From Actinotalea ferrariae CF5-4 (GTDB lineage Bacteria; Actinomycetota; Actinomycetes; Actinomycetales; Cellulomonadaceae), in NCBI RefSeq assembly GCF_000603945.1, contig NZ_AXCW01000014.1:1-43555 (forward strand): DNA of 43,555 bases, written 5' to 3'. The notes beneath the pieces were generated by a model. It made no database searches. It was not told where the DNA came from and saw only the letters and a list, made by a program, of their open reading frames with translations. The translations under genes were made by a program, and so were the position numbers. Below are positions 1-8,478 of the stretch, in pieces. Position 1 is the first letter of the stretch. Each line of letters opens with the position of its first letter.

Positions 1-72
1 CCTCAGACCGGTGGATCAGGGCTGAATGGCAGACTCCCGAATCATCCGATGAGGCACGTGCAGGAGGGGAAG

Positions 73-182
73 ATGACTGAGCCCGGCAAGCGACCCTCCG
101 GCTCGGATTGGTGCTGCCGCTGGTCGCATTCGGGCTGGTCATCGCGGGTTACGTGGTCTCCCTCGCCATCGAGCTGACCTAG
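73..182 (+). pseudogene. possible broken single-helix membrane peptide
   Basis: An ATG at 73 follows a purine-rich GGAGGGGAAG stretch that could be a ribosome binding site. In that frame the peptide starts MTEPGKRPS and then loses sense. One base out of register, from about position 100, the sequence reads as a clean hydrophobic helix (LVLPLVAFGLVIAGYVVSL) ending in IELT and a TAG at 180-182. A one-base frameshift in a small membrane protein would explain this. The family is unknown and the call is weak. The remainder of 1-340 shows nothing else I can support. Confidence 0.25.
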
Positions 183-374
183 CCCACCCGGGGCGCCCGC
201 CACGGCGAGGCCCCGGCCGACGATCCCGCCACCTCTCGCGGTCCGCCCACCGGTCGAACGGGGACGGATGGCATCTCGCCTGTTGCTCATGCTCCTTCCG
301 TGCGGTGACCGGCCGATCTCTTCGGTGGCTCACGGTGCTCCGTGGGGCCGTCCAACGAGAGATGTGGCCACGAT

Positions 375-878
375 GTGACTGAGCAGCGCGTTATCGCCAA
401 CAAGCCGAAGATCGGCGCCCAGAGCAGCGCCGCGCCAGCCAAGCCGTCGGACGCGGAGGCCCCGCGGACGCGGCGCAGCATGAAGATGGTCGTCATCCTG
501 GCGGTTCTCGCCCTCCTCGGCGCGGCGGCCGGCTACTGGTTCCTCATGGGTCCAGGGGCAGGCGCTGAGGAGCGCGTAGTGCAGGAAGCGCCGGAGGCTG
601 GTGTGGTGCAGCAGCTCGAGCCGATCAGCCTCAACCTGGCCGGCGGCCGGTACCTCCTGATCGGCATGGGTCTGCAGCTCACGGCAGAGGTCGAGGAGGA
701 AGTCGACCCATCGATCGCGCTGGACCGCACGATCGCCCTGTTCTCGGGGCGGACCATCGAGGAGGTCAGCAGCGCGGACGGGCGCGCGGCGCTGAAGGCG
801 GAGCTCGCTGCTGTGCTGGCGGAGGACTACCACGGCGAGGTGATGGGCGTGTTCTTCACAACCTTCGTGACGCAGTAG
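375..878 (+). CDS. fliL: FliL-like flagellar basal-body-associated protein
   Basis: FliL proteins surround the flagellar stator and consist of a short cytoplasmic tail, one transmembrane helix and a periplasmic/extracellular domain. Here a charged N-terminus is followed by a helix at about residues 36-56 (VVILAVLALLGAAAGYWFL), then the family pattern: a strand 'ISLNLAGGRYLLIGMGLQLT', a helical middle, and the typical end 'GEVMGVFFTTFVTQ'. Length of about 167 residues is normal. I chose the GTG at 375; a GTG at 342 in the same frame is also possible and neither has a strong ribosome binding site. No other flagellar gene is visible, which is odd because fliL normally sits in a flagellar operon. 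It converges on the M23 peptidase gene. It may be an orphan copy carried by the island. Confidence 0.8.
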   Translation: MTEQRVIANKPKIGAQSSAAPAKPSDAEAPRTRRSMKMVVILAVLALLGAAAGYWFLMGPGAGAEERVVQEAPEAGVVQQLEPISLNLAGGRYLLIGMGLQLTAEVEEEVDPSIALDRTIALFSGRTIEEVSSADGRAALKAELAAVLAEDYHGEVMGVFFTTFVTQ

Positions 879-899
879 CCGAGGGCCGCTTGTCGTGCG

Positions 900-2240
900 C
901 TAGTTGAGCATCGGCTCTGGATCGGTCGTGGCGCCGTTGAGGTAGGTCTCCAAGTGCAGGTGGCAGGCGCCGGACAGGCCGGTGTTGCCGGCGTAGCCGA
1001 TCAGCTGGCCCTGCTGGACCGTCTGTCCGCCGCTGACGGCGAAGCTGGTCATGTGGTTGTAGCTCGTCATGAGGGACGAGCCGTTCCAGTAACCATGGTT
1101 GATCATCACCTGGTTGCCGAACCCGCCGCGCGACTCCGCCCACTGGACGGTGCCCGACGCGGCCGCGTACAGCGGTGTGCCGCAGTAGGCGCGCAGGTCC
1201 AGGCCGGCGTGCAGGCGCCAGTACTGCAGCACGGGGTGCAAACGCATGCCGTACTTGGACGTGCGGACCCACGGGGTGAACGACGTGGGGTTGGTGAAAG
1301 GCCGACGACCGGCCACCGATGGCGCCGCCGAAGGCGCAGCACTGCCCTGCTCACGCTGGCTGGCGGCTGCTGCCGCCTGCTGCTGTCGGCGGGTCTCCTC
1401 CTGAGCCTGGATGATCGCCACCAGCTCGTCCTCCAGCGTGGCCTGCTCGGCTTCGAGCTCGGCCTGCCGGGCCTGCTGCGCCGCCTTCTGGCTCTCGATC
1501 GCTGCCGTCTTCTGCGCTTGCTCGCCGCGCATCTGCTCCAGCGAGACCTTCTTCGCCTCGGCGTCCGCCCGAGCCGCCTCAGCGGCGACCACGTTGGCGT
1601 CCGCCTCCGCTTTGAGCGTGGTGACCTCCTCGCGTACGGCGGTCAGCCGGACCTCACGGTTCCGGTTGACGCCGTTGAGCTGCTCCAGATCGCGCAATGC
1701 CTGTGTCTGGGTGCGCAGGGCGATGTCCGCCAGGGCTGACTGCCGCACGAAGTCGTCGGTGCTCTCCGCATCGAGGACGGCGGACAGAGCCGACTCGGCC
1801 ATGTCCCCCTTGTACGCGTCGCGCGCCATCTGCCCGACGGCCGCGCGGATGTCCTCGGCGCGGTCGGTGTCGGCATCGACCTGCGCGGTGATGTTCTCCT
1901 CCTGCGCCTGTGCGGCCTCGAGCCGTTGGGCGATGAGGTCGGCCTCCAGCTGGAGCCGTGCGAGCTCTGCCTCGGCGGCGACCAGCTCCGCCTCGGCGAC
2001 CGGGATCGCCGCGTCCAGGGCCTGGAGCTCGGCGTAGGCCTGCACCAGTGCGGCGTCGGTGTGGGCGAGTTCCTCCTCCAGCGTGGACATCGCCTCGTCC
2101 ACGGCTTCTTGGCGCGACTCGTTCTCGCTGCGGCGGTCGTCGTACTCATCGGCCTGAGCCGGAGCCAGCGGGGCGAGGGCCATGAGCATCGAACCGACGG
2201 CCAGCGCGCCGAGTCCCGCACGAACTCGAGTCACCTTCAT
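900..2240 (-). CDS. secreted coiled-coil M23 metallopeptidase (peptidoglycan hydrolase)
   Basis: Predicted to cut peptidoglycan cross-links outside the cell or to activate another amidase. A signal peptide covers about residues 1-31 (hydrophobic LGALAVGSMLMALAPLAPAQA). Long Ala/Glu/Gln-rich coiled coils follow to about residue 300, as in EnvC/NlpD-type proteins, and then a Ser/Ala/Pro linker. The C-terminal M23 (LytM) domain has the zinc motifs 'RLHAGLDLRA' (HxxxD) and 'CHLHLETY' (HxH), and ends near residue 446. Both metal motifs are intact, so it should be an active enzyme rather than a degenerate EnvC. I chose ATG 2240 because the signal peptide starts there; an in-frame ATG at 2261 adds 7 residues. 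It lies alone between fliL and the copper genes. Confidence 0.85.
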   Translation of the reverse strand: MKVTRVRAGLGALAVGSMLMALAPLAPAQADEYDDRRSENESRQEAVDEAMSTLEEELAHTDAALVQAYAELQALDAAIPVAEAELVAAEAELARLQLEADLIAQRLEAAQAQEENITAQVDADTDRAEDIRAAVGQMARDAYKGDMAESALSAVLDAESTDDFVRQSALADIALRTQTQALRDLEQLNGVNRNREVRLTAVREEVTTLKAEADANVVAAEAARADAEAKKVSLEQMRGEQAQKTAAIESQKAAQQARQAELEAEQATLEDELVAIIQAQEETRRQQQAAAAASQREQGSAAPSAAPSVAGRRPFTNPTSFTPWVRTSKYGMRLHPVLQYWRLHAGLDLRAYCGTPLYAAASGTVQWAESRGGFGNQVMINHGYWNGSSLMTSYNHMTSFAVSGGQTVQQGQLIGYAGNTGLSGACHLHLETYLNGATTDPEPMLN

Positions 2241-2501
2241 GTGAGTACTTTCACCGCTCATTGCCGGTCGCCGCGTGAGGGCGAGCGGCGCGGCGGCCGA
2301 TCGGAATGGGCTGGCGTCCGATGTGTGCCGCTTCGCGCCGGTGGTGTCAGGCCGGTCGTGGGTTCACGTCGCATGAACCGGGGCCAGCGTCGACTCGCGA
2401 TCGGGCGCGCAGCCGGGCGTCAGGCAGGATGGCCAGAGCCCGTACCGAGGACTTCGAGCGCCGGACGGGCACGAGCAGACGACGAAAGAGGGTCCGATCC
2501 C

Positions 2502-3176
2502 ATGGTTGTGTCAGCCGACCTGCAAGTGTTGCCACACGCCCGCGCGGGGGCGTGCCTTGCCCGTGCCGGCGCAGTCCTGGTTGCCTCGCTGCTGCTCCTG
2601 GGCTGGACCCCGGGCCAGGCGGTGGCCCACGACGCCCTGGTGAGCACTGAGCCCGGTGACGGGACGACGGTCGAGGAACCTGACGCGGTGGTGCTGACGT
2701 TCTCCGCTGACCAGCTCGCCGTGGGTGCCGTCGTCGCGGTGATCGGGCCTGACGGGCAGGAGTGGGGCGAGGGTGCCACGACGGTGTCCGGCGTCACCGT
2801 GACCCAGCCGCTGCGCGAAGGTCTCCCGTCCGGGGAGTACCAGGTGACCTGGCGTTCCGTGTCCGGTGACGGACATCCTGTCGACGGGACCTTCCGCTTC
2901 ACCGCCGAGGCGGCGCCTGAAAGCCTGAGCGCACCGGAGCCGTCACCGAGCGCGCCGGCGATGTCGCCTCCGCCGGAGCCCGTGGCGGCGCCGGAGCAGC
3001 CCGGCTCGGGCGCCGGGGAGGCGGGACCGGACCGGGGTGAGCCGGAGGACAGGGACGGCAGCGGCGGTGGTGCGCCGGCGGCTGTGGGGCTTGCCATCGC
3101 CGCCGTGATCGTGGCGGTTGGTGGAGCGGTCTTACTGCGGCGGCGCAGTGGCGGTGAGCGGAGCACTGAGCCGTGA
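2502..3176 (+). CDS. copC: CopC-domain copper-binding protein with C-terminal membrane anchor
   Basis: CopC proteins bind copper outside the membrane and work with CopD in copper uptake or tolerance. A signal peptide ends around 'GQAVAH', which leaves His as the first mature residue, as in CopC where the N-terminal His is a Cu ligand. The beta-sandwich follows ('HDALVSTEPGDGTTV', 'VVLTFSADQ', 'YQVTWRSVSGDGHPVDGTFRF', including the conserved S-x-DGHPV-G motif). A Pro/Glu-rich linker and a last helix near residues 195-215 follow, with an Arg-rich end, typical of actinobacterial YcnJ/CopC types. ATG 2502 is the first start giving the signal peptide. The stop overlaps the start of the copD-ctaG gene by 4 bases (GTGA). 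Confidence 0.88.
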   Translation: MVVSADLQVLPHARAGACLARAGAVLVASLLLLGWTPGQAVAHDALVSTEPGDGTTVEEPDAVVLTFSADQLAVGAVVAVIGPDGQEWGEGATTVSGVTVTQPLREGLPSGEYQVTWRSVSGDGHPVDGTFRFTAEAAPESLSAPEPSPSAPAMSPPPEPVAAPEQPGSGAGEAGPDRGEPEDRDGSGGGAPAAVGLAIAAVIVAVGGAVLLRRRSGGERSTEP

Positions 3177-5281
3177 GCAGGGTGCTTCCACCTCGAGCCG
3201 GGGCAGCGCCCGACGCGGACCCGAGAGAGGCACGCGCTGGGCGCCGTCGCCTCGGCGTGATCGTGGGTGCCGTGGTGGCGGTGGTCGTGGTGCTGGCCAG
3301 TGGCGGGTGGTCTGGTGCGTGGCAGGCGACCGTGCTGGCCGACCCCGGTGCACTGGTCCGCTGGTCCTCGCCGGTCGTCACCGTGCTGTCTCAGCTCGCA
3401 GCTGCGGTGACTGTAGGGGCGTTGTTCCTGGTGGTGGCGATCCTTCCCAGCGGATCTTCCCGGGAAGCCGTGGGGGCGAAGGCGTGGCCTGCCGCGGGGG
3501 TGGTGGCCGGGGCGGCCGCCGGCATGTGGACGGTGCTGAGCGTCGTGGACGCGGTGCTGACGTACGCCAGGATCACCGGGACGTCGCCGCAGGCCGAAGG
3601 GTTCGGCAGCCAGCTCGCGCTGTACGTGGGGTCGGTCTCCGGTGGGCGCACCCTGCTGGGCGTCACCGTGCTGGCGGCGATCACCACGGTCCTCGCGCTG
3701 CTGGTCACAGGACCACGAAGCGCCGTTGTCGCGGCCGTGCCTGCGTTGACAGCGTTCGCGCTGTGGTCCCAGACGGGGCACGCGTCGGGCGACGTGAACC
3801 ATGAGCTCGCCGTGGGCGCGATGTTCTTGCACCTGGTCGGTGCCGCGCTGTGGATTGGGGGGCTCGCGGCGATCACGCTCGTGGCTCGTCATCTCGGCAG
3901 CGCCCTAGGCACCACCGTCGCGCGCTGGTCGCCGGTAGCGGCGTGGTCACTGGCCGCAGTCGTGGTCTCAGGGCTGGTCAACGTAGTCCTGCGCACCGAC
4001 GGGCCCCAGGATCTGACGACGCCCTACGGAACGCTGGTCGTCGCCAAGGTGCTGCTCACCGCGGGCCTGGCGCTCCTCGGCCTGGTGCATCGTCGGGCCG
4101 TGATACCCCGACTCGAGCCGACAGCGTCGGGTCGAGCACCCGCGCTGTTCTGGCGCCTCGTGGCCGTCGAGCTCGCGGTCATGGGCGCCGTGTCCGGTGT
4201 CGCGGTCGGGCTCGGCAGCACCGAACCACCCGGCGCGGTGACGGCCAGCGGTGACCTCACCCCGGCCGAGGTCATCACCGGTCACCCGCTGCCGCCGCCG
4301 CCGACCGTCGAGCTGTGGCTGACGTCCTTCCGGTGGGACCTGATCATCGCGGCCGGCTGCGCCAGCGCCCTGGTCGTCTACCTGCGGTGGGTGCGCCGCC
4401 TGCGTGCTCGCGGGGACCGATGGCCGTTGACCCGGACGGCGTGTGCCGTCACGGGGCTCGTGCTGCTGGGATGGGTGACCTCCGGCGGCCCGGCGGTGTA
4501 CGGGCACGTGCTGTTCAGCGCGCACATGGTCCAGCACATGGTCCTGGTCATGGTCGTGCCGATCTTCCTTGCCCTGTCGGCGCCGGTGACGCTCGCCGCA
4601 CGTGCTCTGCCGGTGCGGCACGACGCCTCCTGGGGGCCGCGGGAGTGGCTGCTGCGACTCGTCCACTCGCCCTGGGCGCGGTTCTGGTCGCACCCGGTCG
4701 TGGCTGCGGGGAACTTCGCCGGGTCGATGGTGATCTTCTACTACACGCCGGCGTTCGAGTACGCCCTTCGCTGGCAGATCGGAACCGTGCTGATGGTGGC
4801 GCACTTCACCGTCGCCGGTTACCTGTTCGTCAACGCTCTGGTCGGCATCGACCCGGGCCCACGGCGGCCCGCGTTCCCGATCCGCCTCCTGCTGCTCTTC
4901 GCGACCATGGTGTTCCACGCGTTCTTCGGTGTCGCCTTGGTCATGCAGGAGACCCTCCTTGTACCTGACTGGTTTGGGATGCTGGGTCGGCCGTGGGGGC
5001 CGTCCGCGCTGGACGACCAGCGGGCCGGTGGCGCGATCGCGTGGGGCATCAGCGAGGTGCCGATGCTCGCCCTGGCGATCGGTATCGCCCTTGCGTGGAC
5101 CAAGGACGACGAGCGCACCGCGAAGCGTCTGGACCGCGCCGCGGACCGCAGCGGCGACGCCGACCTGGCCGCCTACAACGCGATGCTCACACGCCTGGCC
5201 GGACGCACCGACGCCCCCGCCCCAGGGCGCACCGAGCAACCAGAGCCTTCCAAGCGCTCGGCGGGGGCGCCGGACGGCTGA
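3173..5281 (+). CDS. CopD copper-transport domain fused to CtaG cytochrome oxidase assembly domain
   Basis: A polytopic membrane protein of 702 residues. The N-terminal half (about 20-330) is a CopD-like permease, with multiple helices and the 'TGHASGDVNHELAVGAMFLHLVGAALWIGGLAAI' type region (His-rich helix, HLVGAALWIGG core). The C-terminal half (about 370-680) is a caa3-type CtaG domain ('LFSAHMVQHMVLVMVVPIFLALSAPVTL', 'IFYYTPAFEYALR', 'FPIRLLLLFATMVFHAFFGVAL'). The fusion links copper import to metallation of cytochrome c oxidase and is well known in actinobacteria. The GTG start overlaps copC by 4 bases, so the two are translationally coupled. A second, stand-alone CtaG lies 1.4 kb downstream. 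Confidence 0.9.
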   Translation: MSRVLPPRAGAAPDADPREARAGRRRLGVIVGAVVAVVVVLASGGWSGAWQATVLADPGALVRWSSPVVTVLSQLAAAVTVGALFLVVAILPSGSSREAVGAKAWPAAGVVAGAAAGMWTVLSVVDAVLTYARITGTSPQAEGFGSQLALYVGSVSGGRTLLGVTVLAAITTVLALLVTGPRSAVVAAVPALTAFALWSQTGHASGDVNHELAVGAMFLHLVGAALWIGGLAAITLVARHLGSALGTTVARWSPVAAWSLAAVVVSGLVNVVLRTDGPQDLTTPYGTLVVAKVLLTAGLALLGLVHRRAVIPRLEPTASGRAPALFWRLVAVELAVMGAVSGVAVGLGSTEPPGAVTASGDLTPAEVITGHPLPPPPTVELWLTSFRWDLIIAAGCASALVVYLRWVRRLRARGDRWPLTRTACAVTGLVLLGWVTSGGPAVYGHVLFSAHMVQHMVLVMVVPIFLALSAPVTLAARALPVRHDASWGPREWLLRLVHSPWARFWSHPVVAAGNFAGSMVIFYYTPAFEYALRWQIGTVLMVAHFTVAGYLFVNALVGIDPGPRRPAFPIRLLLLFATMVFHAFFGVALVMQETLLVPDWFGMLGRPWGPSALDDQRAGGAIAWGISEVPMLALAIGIALAWTKDDERTAKRLDRAADRSGDADLAAYNAMLTRLAGRTDAPAPGRTEQPEPSKRSAGAPDG

Positions 5282-5285
5282 GCGG

Positions 5286-6200
5286 CTACCAGGTCAGGTC
5301 CGAGCACTCGTGCTGCTGCTGGGCCGTTTCGACCTGGAGCGTGGCGTGGGAGATGCCGAAGCGATCGCGGAGGACGTCCCGGGCACCGGCCAGGACCGCG
5401 GCGTGATCGGCGCCGCTGCTCGCGACGAGGTGAGCGGTGGCGACGTTCATCCCGGAGGTCAGCACCCACAGGTGAAGGTCGTGGACGGCGCTCACGCCGG
5501 GCACGGCGCCCAGCTCTCGGCTGACGGCCTCCGGGTCGATGCCGACGGGGGCGTGCTGGCCCAGTACCGCGAGGACCTGCCGTCCCAGTGTGATGGCACG
5601 CACGATGACGAAGACGGCGATCGCCAGGGCCACCACCAGGTCCCAGACCGGTCGCCCGGTGGTGATGATCAGAACACCGGCGACCATGACGCCGACGGAA
5701 CCGGCAGCATCGGCCACCACCTCGAAGTAGGCGCCCCGGACGTTGAGGCTGTCCTTGGACCCGCTGCGCAGCAGCACCATGGAGACGACGTTGATCACCA
5801 GGCCGGCGAGGCCGACCACGAGCATCACACCGGAGGGCAGGGACGGGTCCTCGCCGATCCGACTGATCGCCTCGACCACCACGTACACCCCGACGCCGAG
5901 CATGATCAGCACGGTGAGGCCGGAGGCGAACACTTCCGCGCGGTACGAGCCGTAGGTTCGCCGCCCCGTGGGGTCGGGGCGGGTGGCGATCCGGGTGGCG
6001 AGCAGGGCCGCCCCGAGGGCCACGACGTCGGCGGCCATGTGCCCGGCGTCGGAGATCAGCGCGAGCGAGCCGGAGACCAGCCCCGCCGTCAGCTCGACCG
6101 CGAAGAAGGTCGCGGTCAGGAGGAACGCCCCGGCCAGGCGGCGTCGGTAACGCCCACCAGCGTGCTCAGCGACGGGACCGTGACCGTGCCCGGCGCCCAT
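5286..6200 (-). CDS. cation diffusion facilitator (CzcD/ZitB-like) metal efflux protein
   Basis: A proton-coupled exporter of Zn/Cd/Co-type ions. The N-terminus is His-rich (GHGHG). Six helices follow, with the first metal half-site 'SDAGHMAADV' (D and HxxxD) in TM2. In TM5 the usual HxxxD is 'YFEVVADAAGS', that is ExxxD, so one canonical ligand is Glu instead of His; this may shift metal preference. A cytoplasmic C-terminal dimer domain ('GVSAVHDLHLWVLTSGMNVATAHLV') and a His/Cys-bearing tail (QQQHECSDLTW) complete a 304-residue protein of normal length. The start ATG shares one base with the stop of the arsR-type gene upstream (TGATG), so the pair is one operon and the regulator probably responds to the exported metal. 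Confidence 0.92.
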   Translation of the reverse strand: MGAGHGHGPVAEHAGGRYRRRLAGAFLLTATFFAVELTAGLVSGSLALISDAGHMAADVVALGAALLATRIATRPDPTGRRTYGSYRAEVFASGLTVLIMLGVGVYVVVEAISRIGEDPSLPSGVMLVVGLAGLVINVVSMVLLRSGSKDSLNVRGAYFEVVADAAGSVGVMVAGVLIITTGRPVWDLVVALAIAVFVIVRAITLGRQVLAVLGQHAPVGIDPEAVSRELGAVPGVSAVHDLHLWVLTSGMNVATAHLVASSGADHAAVLAGARDVLRDRFGISHATLQVETAQQQHECSDLTW

Positions 6201-6577
6201 CAGCGGCTCCCCTCGTGTCCGGTGTGCTCCCGGCACACGTCCAGCAGCATCCGCACGTGGGCGTCGGCCAACCGGTAGTACACCCGGCGGCCCTCACGCC
6301 GGTTGTCCACCACCCCCGAGGCGCGCAGCAGACGCATCGTCTGGGACACCGACGCCTCGGGGACCTGGACCGCCGCGGAGATGTCGCACACGCACAGCTC
6401 ACCGGCCTCCAGCAGCGCGTAGAGGATCTTGGTGCGCCGTACGTCACCGAGCAGCCGGAACAGCCCGGCCAGCGTCCCCGCTTCGACGTCGTCCGGGACG
6501 CTGGCGCGCACCAGCGCCACGCGCTGGGACTGCGGATCACCACCGACGCAGCCGTCCAGCGGCAGGACCCGACCCAT
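6200..6577 (-). CDS. ArsR/SmtB-family metal-sensing repressor, CmtR/CadC-like
   Basis: A winged-helix repressor that leaves its operator when it binds a soft metal. The alpha-3 metal motif 'ELCVCDIS' is clear and matches the CadC/CmtR thiolate site, and the recognition helix 'EASVSQTMRLLRASGVVDNRREGRRVYYRL' is typical. The last helix (DAHVRMLLDVCREHTGHE) adds His, Asp and Cys residues that could form the second (alpha-5) site. An ATG at 6583 abuts the ribosome binding site GAGGAG directly. The next ATG at 6577 has the right 6-base spacing from it, so I chose 6577. It is coupled to the metal exporter gene downstream. Confidence 0.92.
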   Translation of the reverse strand: MGRVLPLDGCVGGDPQSQRVALVRASVPDDVEAGTLAGLFRLLGDVRRTKILYALLEAGELCVCDISAAVQVPEASVSQTMRLLRASGVVDNRREGRRVYYRLADAHVRMLLDVCREHTGHEGSR

Positions 6578-6589
6578 GGTCATCTCCTC

Positions 6590-6609
6590 ATCTGCGTGGA
6601 TCTTCAGAT
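6590..6609 (-). promoter_or_regulatory. candidate ArsR-type operator
   Basis: An inverted repeat ATCTG-N10-CAGAT lies immediately upstream of the metal-sensor gene, overlapping its ribosome binding region. ArsR repressors bind imperfect palindromes in this position, so self-repression of the regulator-exporter operon is likely. The half-sites are short, so the exact boundaries are an inference. Confidence 0.5.
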
Positions 6610-6712
6610 AACGTCACCCTAGCGCTGTGGTCGCCCTGGCCTTCCTGACTGCACGATGGCCTACAGGCCGGTGTGTCTGTCCGACGGAGCGCACAGACCG
6701 GAGGAGGAGCGG

Positions 6713-7705
6713 GTGCAGGACGACCCGGGCGTGACCGGGCCGGTGTGGCTGCCGACCGCACCGCCGTCCCTGGAGACGATGCTGGCCCCGACGCTGCAAC
6801 CGGTGCCGGTCCTTCCGGTGCTGGCCGCGGTGCTGCTGGCGCTGTACCTGGCGGGCGCGGGCCGGCTGTGGCTGCGAGGGCGGCGCTGGTCGATCGGCGC
6901 GACCATCTCGTTCACGGTGGGCTGTGTGGTGCTGGCGGTCGTGACGGGCGCGGGCATCGAGGGGTACGGGCTGCGGCTGTTCTCGGCGTTCATGTTCCAG
7001 CAGCTGACGTTGATGATGCTCGTCCCGCCGCTGCTGGTGCTGGGGCGCCCCGGCACGTTGCTGCTGCGCGCCACACCGCACCGGGGGGTGGGCCGGCTGG
7101 TGCTGGTCACGGCGCGGCGGGCCCTGCGCAGCCCGGTCAGTCGGGTCCTCGTGCACCCGGCGGTGATGGTGCCGTTGTTCTTGCTGGCGTTCTACGGGTT
7201 GTACCTGGCCGAGCTCGCCGACCCGTTGCTGCGGACGTGGACCGGGCACCTGGCCCTGGAGGTGGGGTTCCTGGTGGCCGGGCTGCTGTTCACGGTGCCG
7301 GTGCTGTCCACCGACCCGTTGCCGATCCGGCAGACGCATCATGGGCGGGCACTGGACCTGGTGCTGGAGATGCCCCTGCACGCGTTCTTCGGGGTGATCG
7401 TGATGATGGCCACCGCGCCGATGGTCCCCTTGTTCGCTGCGCCGCCGGTCGGCTGGGAGATCGATGCCCTGCGGGACCAGCAGCTGGCCGGCGGGCTGGC
7501 CTGGTCCTACGGGGAGGCGCCGGGACTGCTGATGCTCCTGCTGATCGCCAGCAGGTGGCAGCGCAGCGACACCCAGCGGTCCAGGGCGCGGGACCGGCAG
7601 ATCGACCGCGACGGCGGCGCCGACGCCGAGCTCGAGGAGTACAACGCCTACCTCGCGCGCTTGAACGGTACGCGGCCCTCCGGGGCGCCACCGGGGCAAC
7701 CGTGA
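6713..7705 (+). CDS. ctaG: cytochrome c oxidase assembly factor CtaG (caa3 type)
   Basis: A seven-helix membrane protein that helps place copper in cytochrome c oxidase. Family landmarks are 'RLFSAFMFQQLTLMMLVPPLLVLGRPGTLLLRA', 'LVHPAVMVPLFLLAFYGLYLAELADPLLR', 'GLLFTVPVLSTDPLPIR' and 'VLEMPLHAFFGVIVMM', with the usual Arg/Asp-rich tail ending 'LEEYNAYLARLNG'. An ATG exists at 6656, but the GTG at 6713 follows a strong GAGGAGGAG site 2 bases before it and starts just before the first conserved segment, so I prefer 6713. It is divergent from the ArsR-type gene. Its 3' end is overlapped by the decayed lnt reading frame on the other strand. Confidence 0.88.
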   Translation: MQDDPGVTGPVWLPTAPPSLETMLAPTLQPVPVLPVLAAVLLALYLAGAGRLWLRGRRWSIGATISFTVGCVVLAVVTGAGIEGYGLRLFSAFMFQQLTLMMLVPPLLVLGRPGTLLLRATPHRGVGRLVLVTARRALRSPVSRVLVHPAVMVPLFLLAFYGLYLAELADPLLRTWTGHLALEVGFLVAGLLFTVPVLSTDPLPIRQTHHGRALDLVLEMPLHAFFGVIVMMATAPMVPLFAAPPVGWEIDALRDQQLAGGLAWSYGEAPGLLMLLLIASRWQRSDTQRSRARDRQIDRDGGADAELEEYNAYLARLNGTRPSGAPPGQP

Positions 7706-7739
7706 TGGTCGAGCTTCCGGGGGCCGCGGCCTGGGAAGT

Positions 7740-8415
7740 TATCGACACCGTGGTGGTGGTCTTCTCGACGATGTCCTGGCCGAGCCGGACCCCGGTGTAG
7801 GCCGCGACGGCCATCAGCACGAGGAGCCCGACGATCAGGCGCCACTCCAGCCACGGGGGCCACACGCGGGTGACCCACTCCCGGCCCGGCACCCTCAGGG
7901 CCCGCACGCGCAGCGTCAGGGCCTGGTCGCCCGGCACGCGGAGCCGCCGCGGGAAGGGACGCCGGCTGCGGTCGCGGCCGCGTCGTCGGCTGCCTGCCAG
8001 CGCACCGCTGACGATGGCCGCCGCCGCCAGGAGGTACACGGCGGTCTGCGGCGTGGCGCCCAGTCGCGCCACCGGGGTGAGCGCGGCGCGCAGCGGCAGT
8101 GAGGCGAGGAGCTCCTGGTCGGTGAACAGACCGGTCCCGTGCGACGACCGTACCGTCCGGCCTGATCATGGCGCTGACGCCCACGGTGGAGACCTGGACG
8201 TCGACCTGCCGTGCTCCACCGCGCGGAAGCGGGACATCGCCAGCTGCTGGGTCGACTCCGGGGTGCGCCCGAACGAGGCGTTGTTGGTCGGGATGACGAT
8301 CACCTCTGCCCCGTCGAGGACTCCCTCGCGGATGAGGTCCGCGTAGGCGACCTCGAAGCAGATCCCGGTGGCGAGACGCACGTCACGTCCGAGCGCGTCG
8401 ATCCGCGGCCAGGGC
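7740..8415 (-). pseudogene. lnt: apolipoprotein N-acyltransferase remnant (C-terminal part, two frameshifts)
   Basis: Lnt adds the third acyl chain to lipoproteins using a nitrilase-fold domain. On the minus strand three consecutive frames carry its C-terminal part: 'RLATGICFEVAYADLIREGVL..TNNASFGRTPESTQQLA..RFRAVEHGR' up to about 8205; then, one base out of frame, 'VQVSTVGVSAMIRPDGTVVA' to about 8140; then, out of frame again, 'GLFTDQELLASLPLR..TPVARLGATPQTAVYLLAAAAIVSGAL'. The nitrilase Cys (GICFEV) is present, but the N-terminal two thirds are missing and the frame runs on without a stop into ctaG on the other strand. At its upstream end it joins a truncated sortase-partner gene. It is clearly dead. 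Confidence 0.85.
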
Positions 8416-8478
8416 GAGCGCGGTCAGCCAACGTGCCCAAGCCGGGCCGGGCAGCGTCCGCCACAGGTACGCGTACAT
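8383..8478 (-). pseudogene. truncated sortase-partner small membrane protein
   Basis: The ATG at 8478 shares its first base with the stop of the sortase remnant (TGATG) and gives MYAYLWRTLPGPAWARWLTALALA before running out of sense and stopping after 31 residues. It matches the intact small protein at 17225-17386 (MYAWLWRHLPGPVPVRALIALTLA) in both sequence and position behind a sortase. The part after the first helix, including the conserved 'PLLPFED' end, is missing and is replaced by lnt sequence. In actinobacterial chromosomes this family commonly follows a class E sortase gene. Confidence 0.75.

Noticed and set aside
2420-3892. 490-residue minus-strand frame opposite copC
   Set aside because: It is low-complexity, Arg/Pro/His-rich sequence, complementary to clear copC and copD genes.
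7290-8072. Intact 260-residue minus-strand gene
   Set aside because: Its first half is the last frame of the broken lnt. Its second half is the antisense of ctaG with Arg-rich nonsense.
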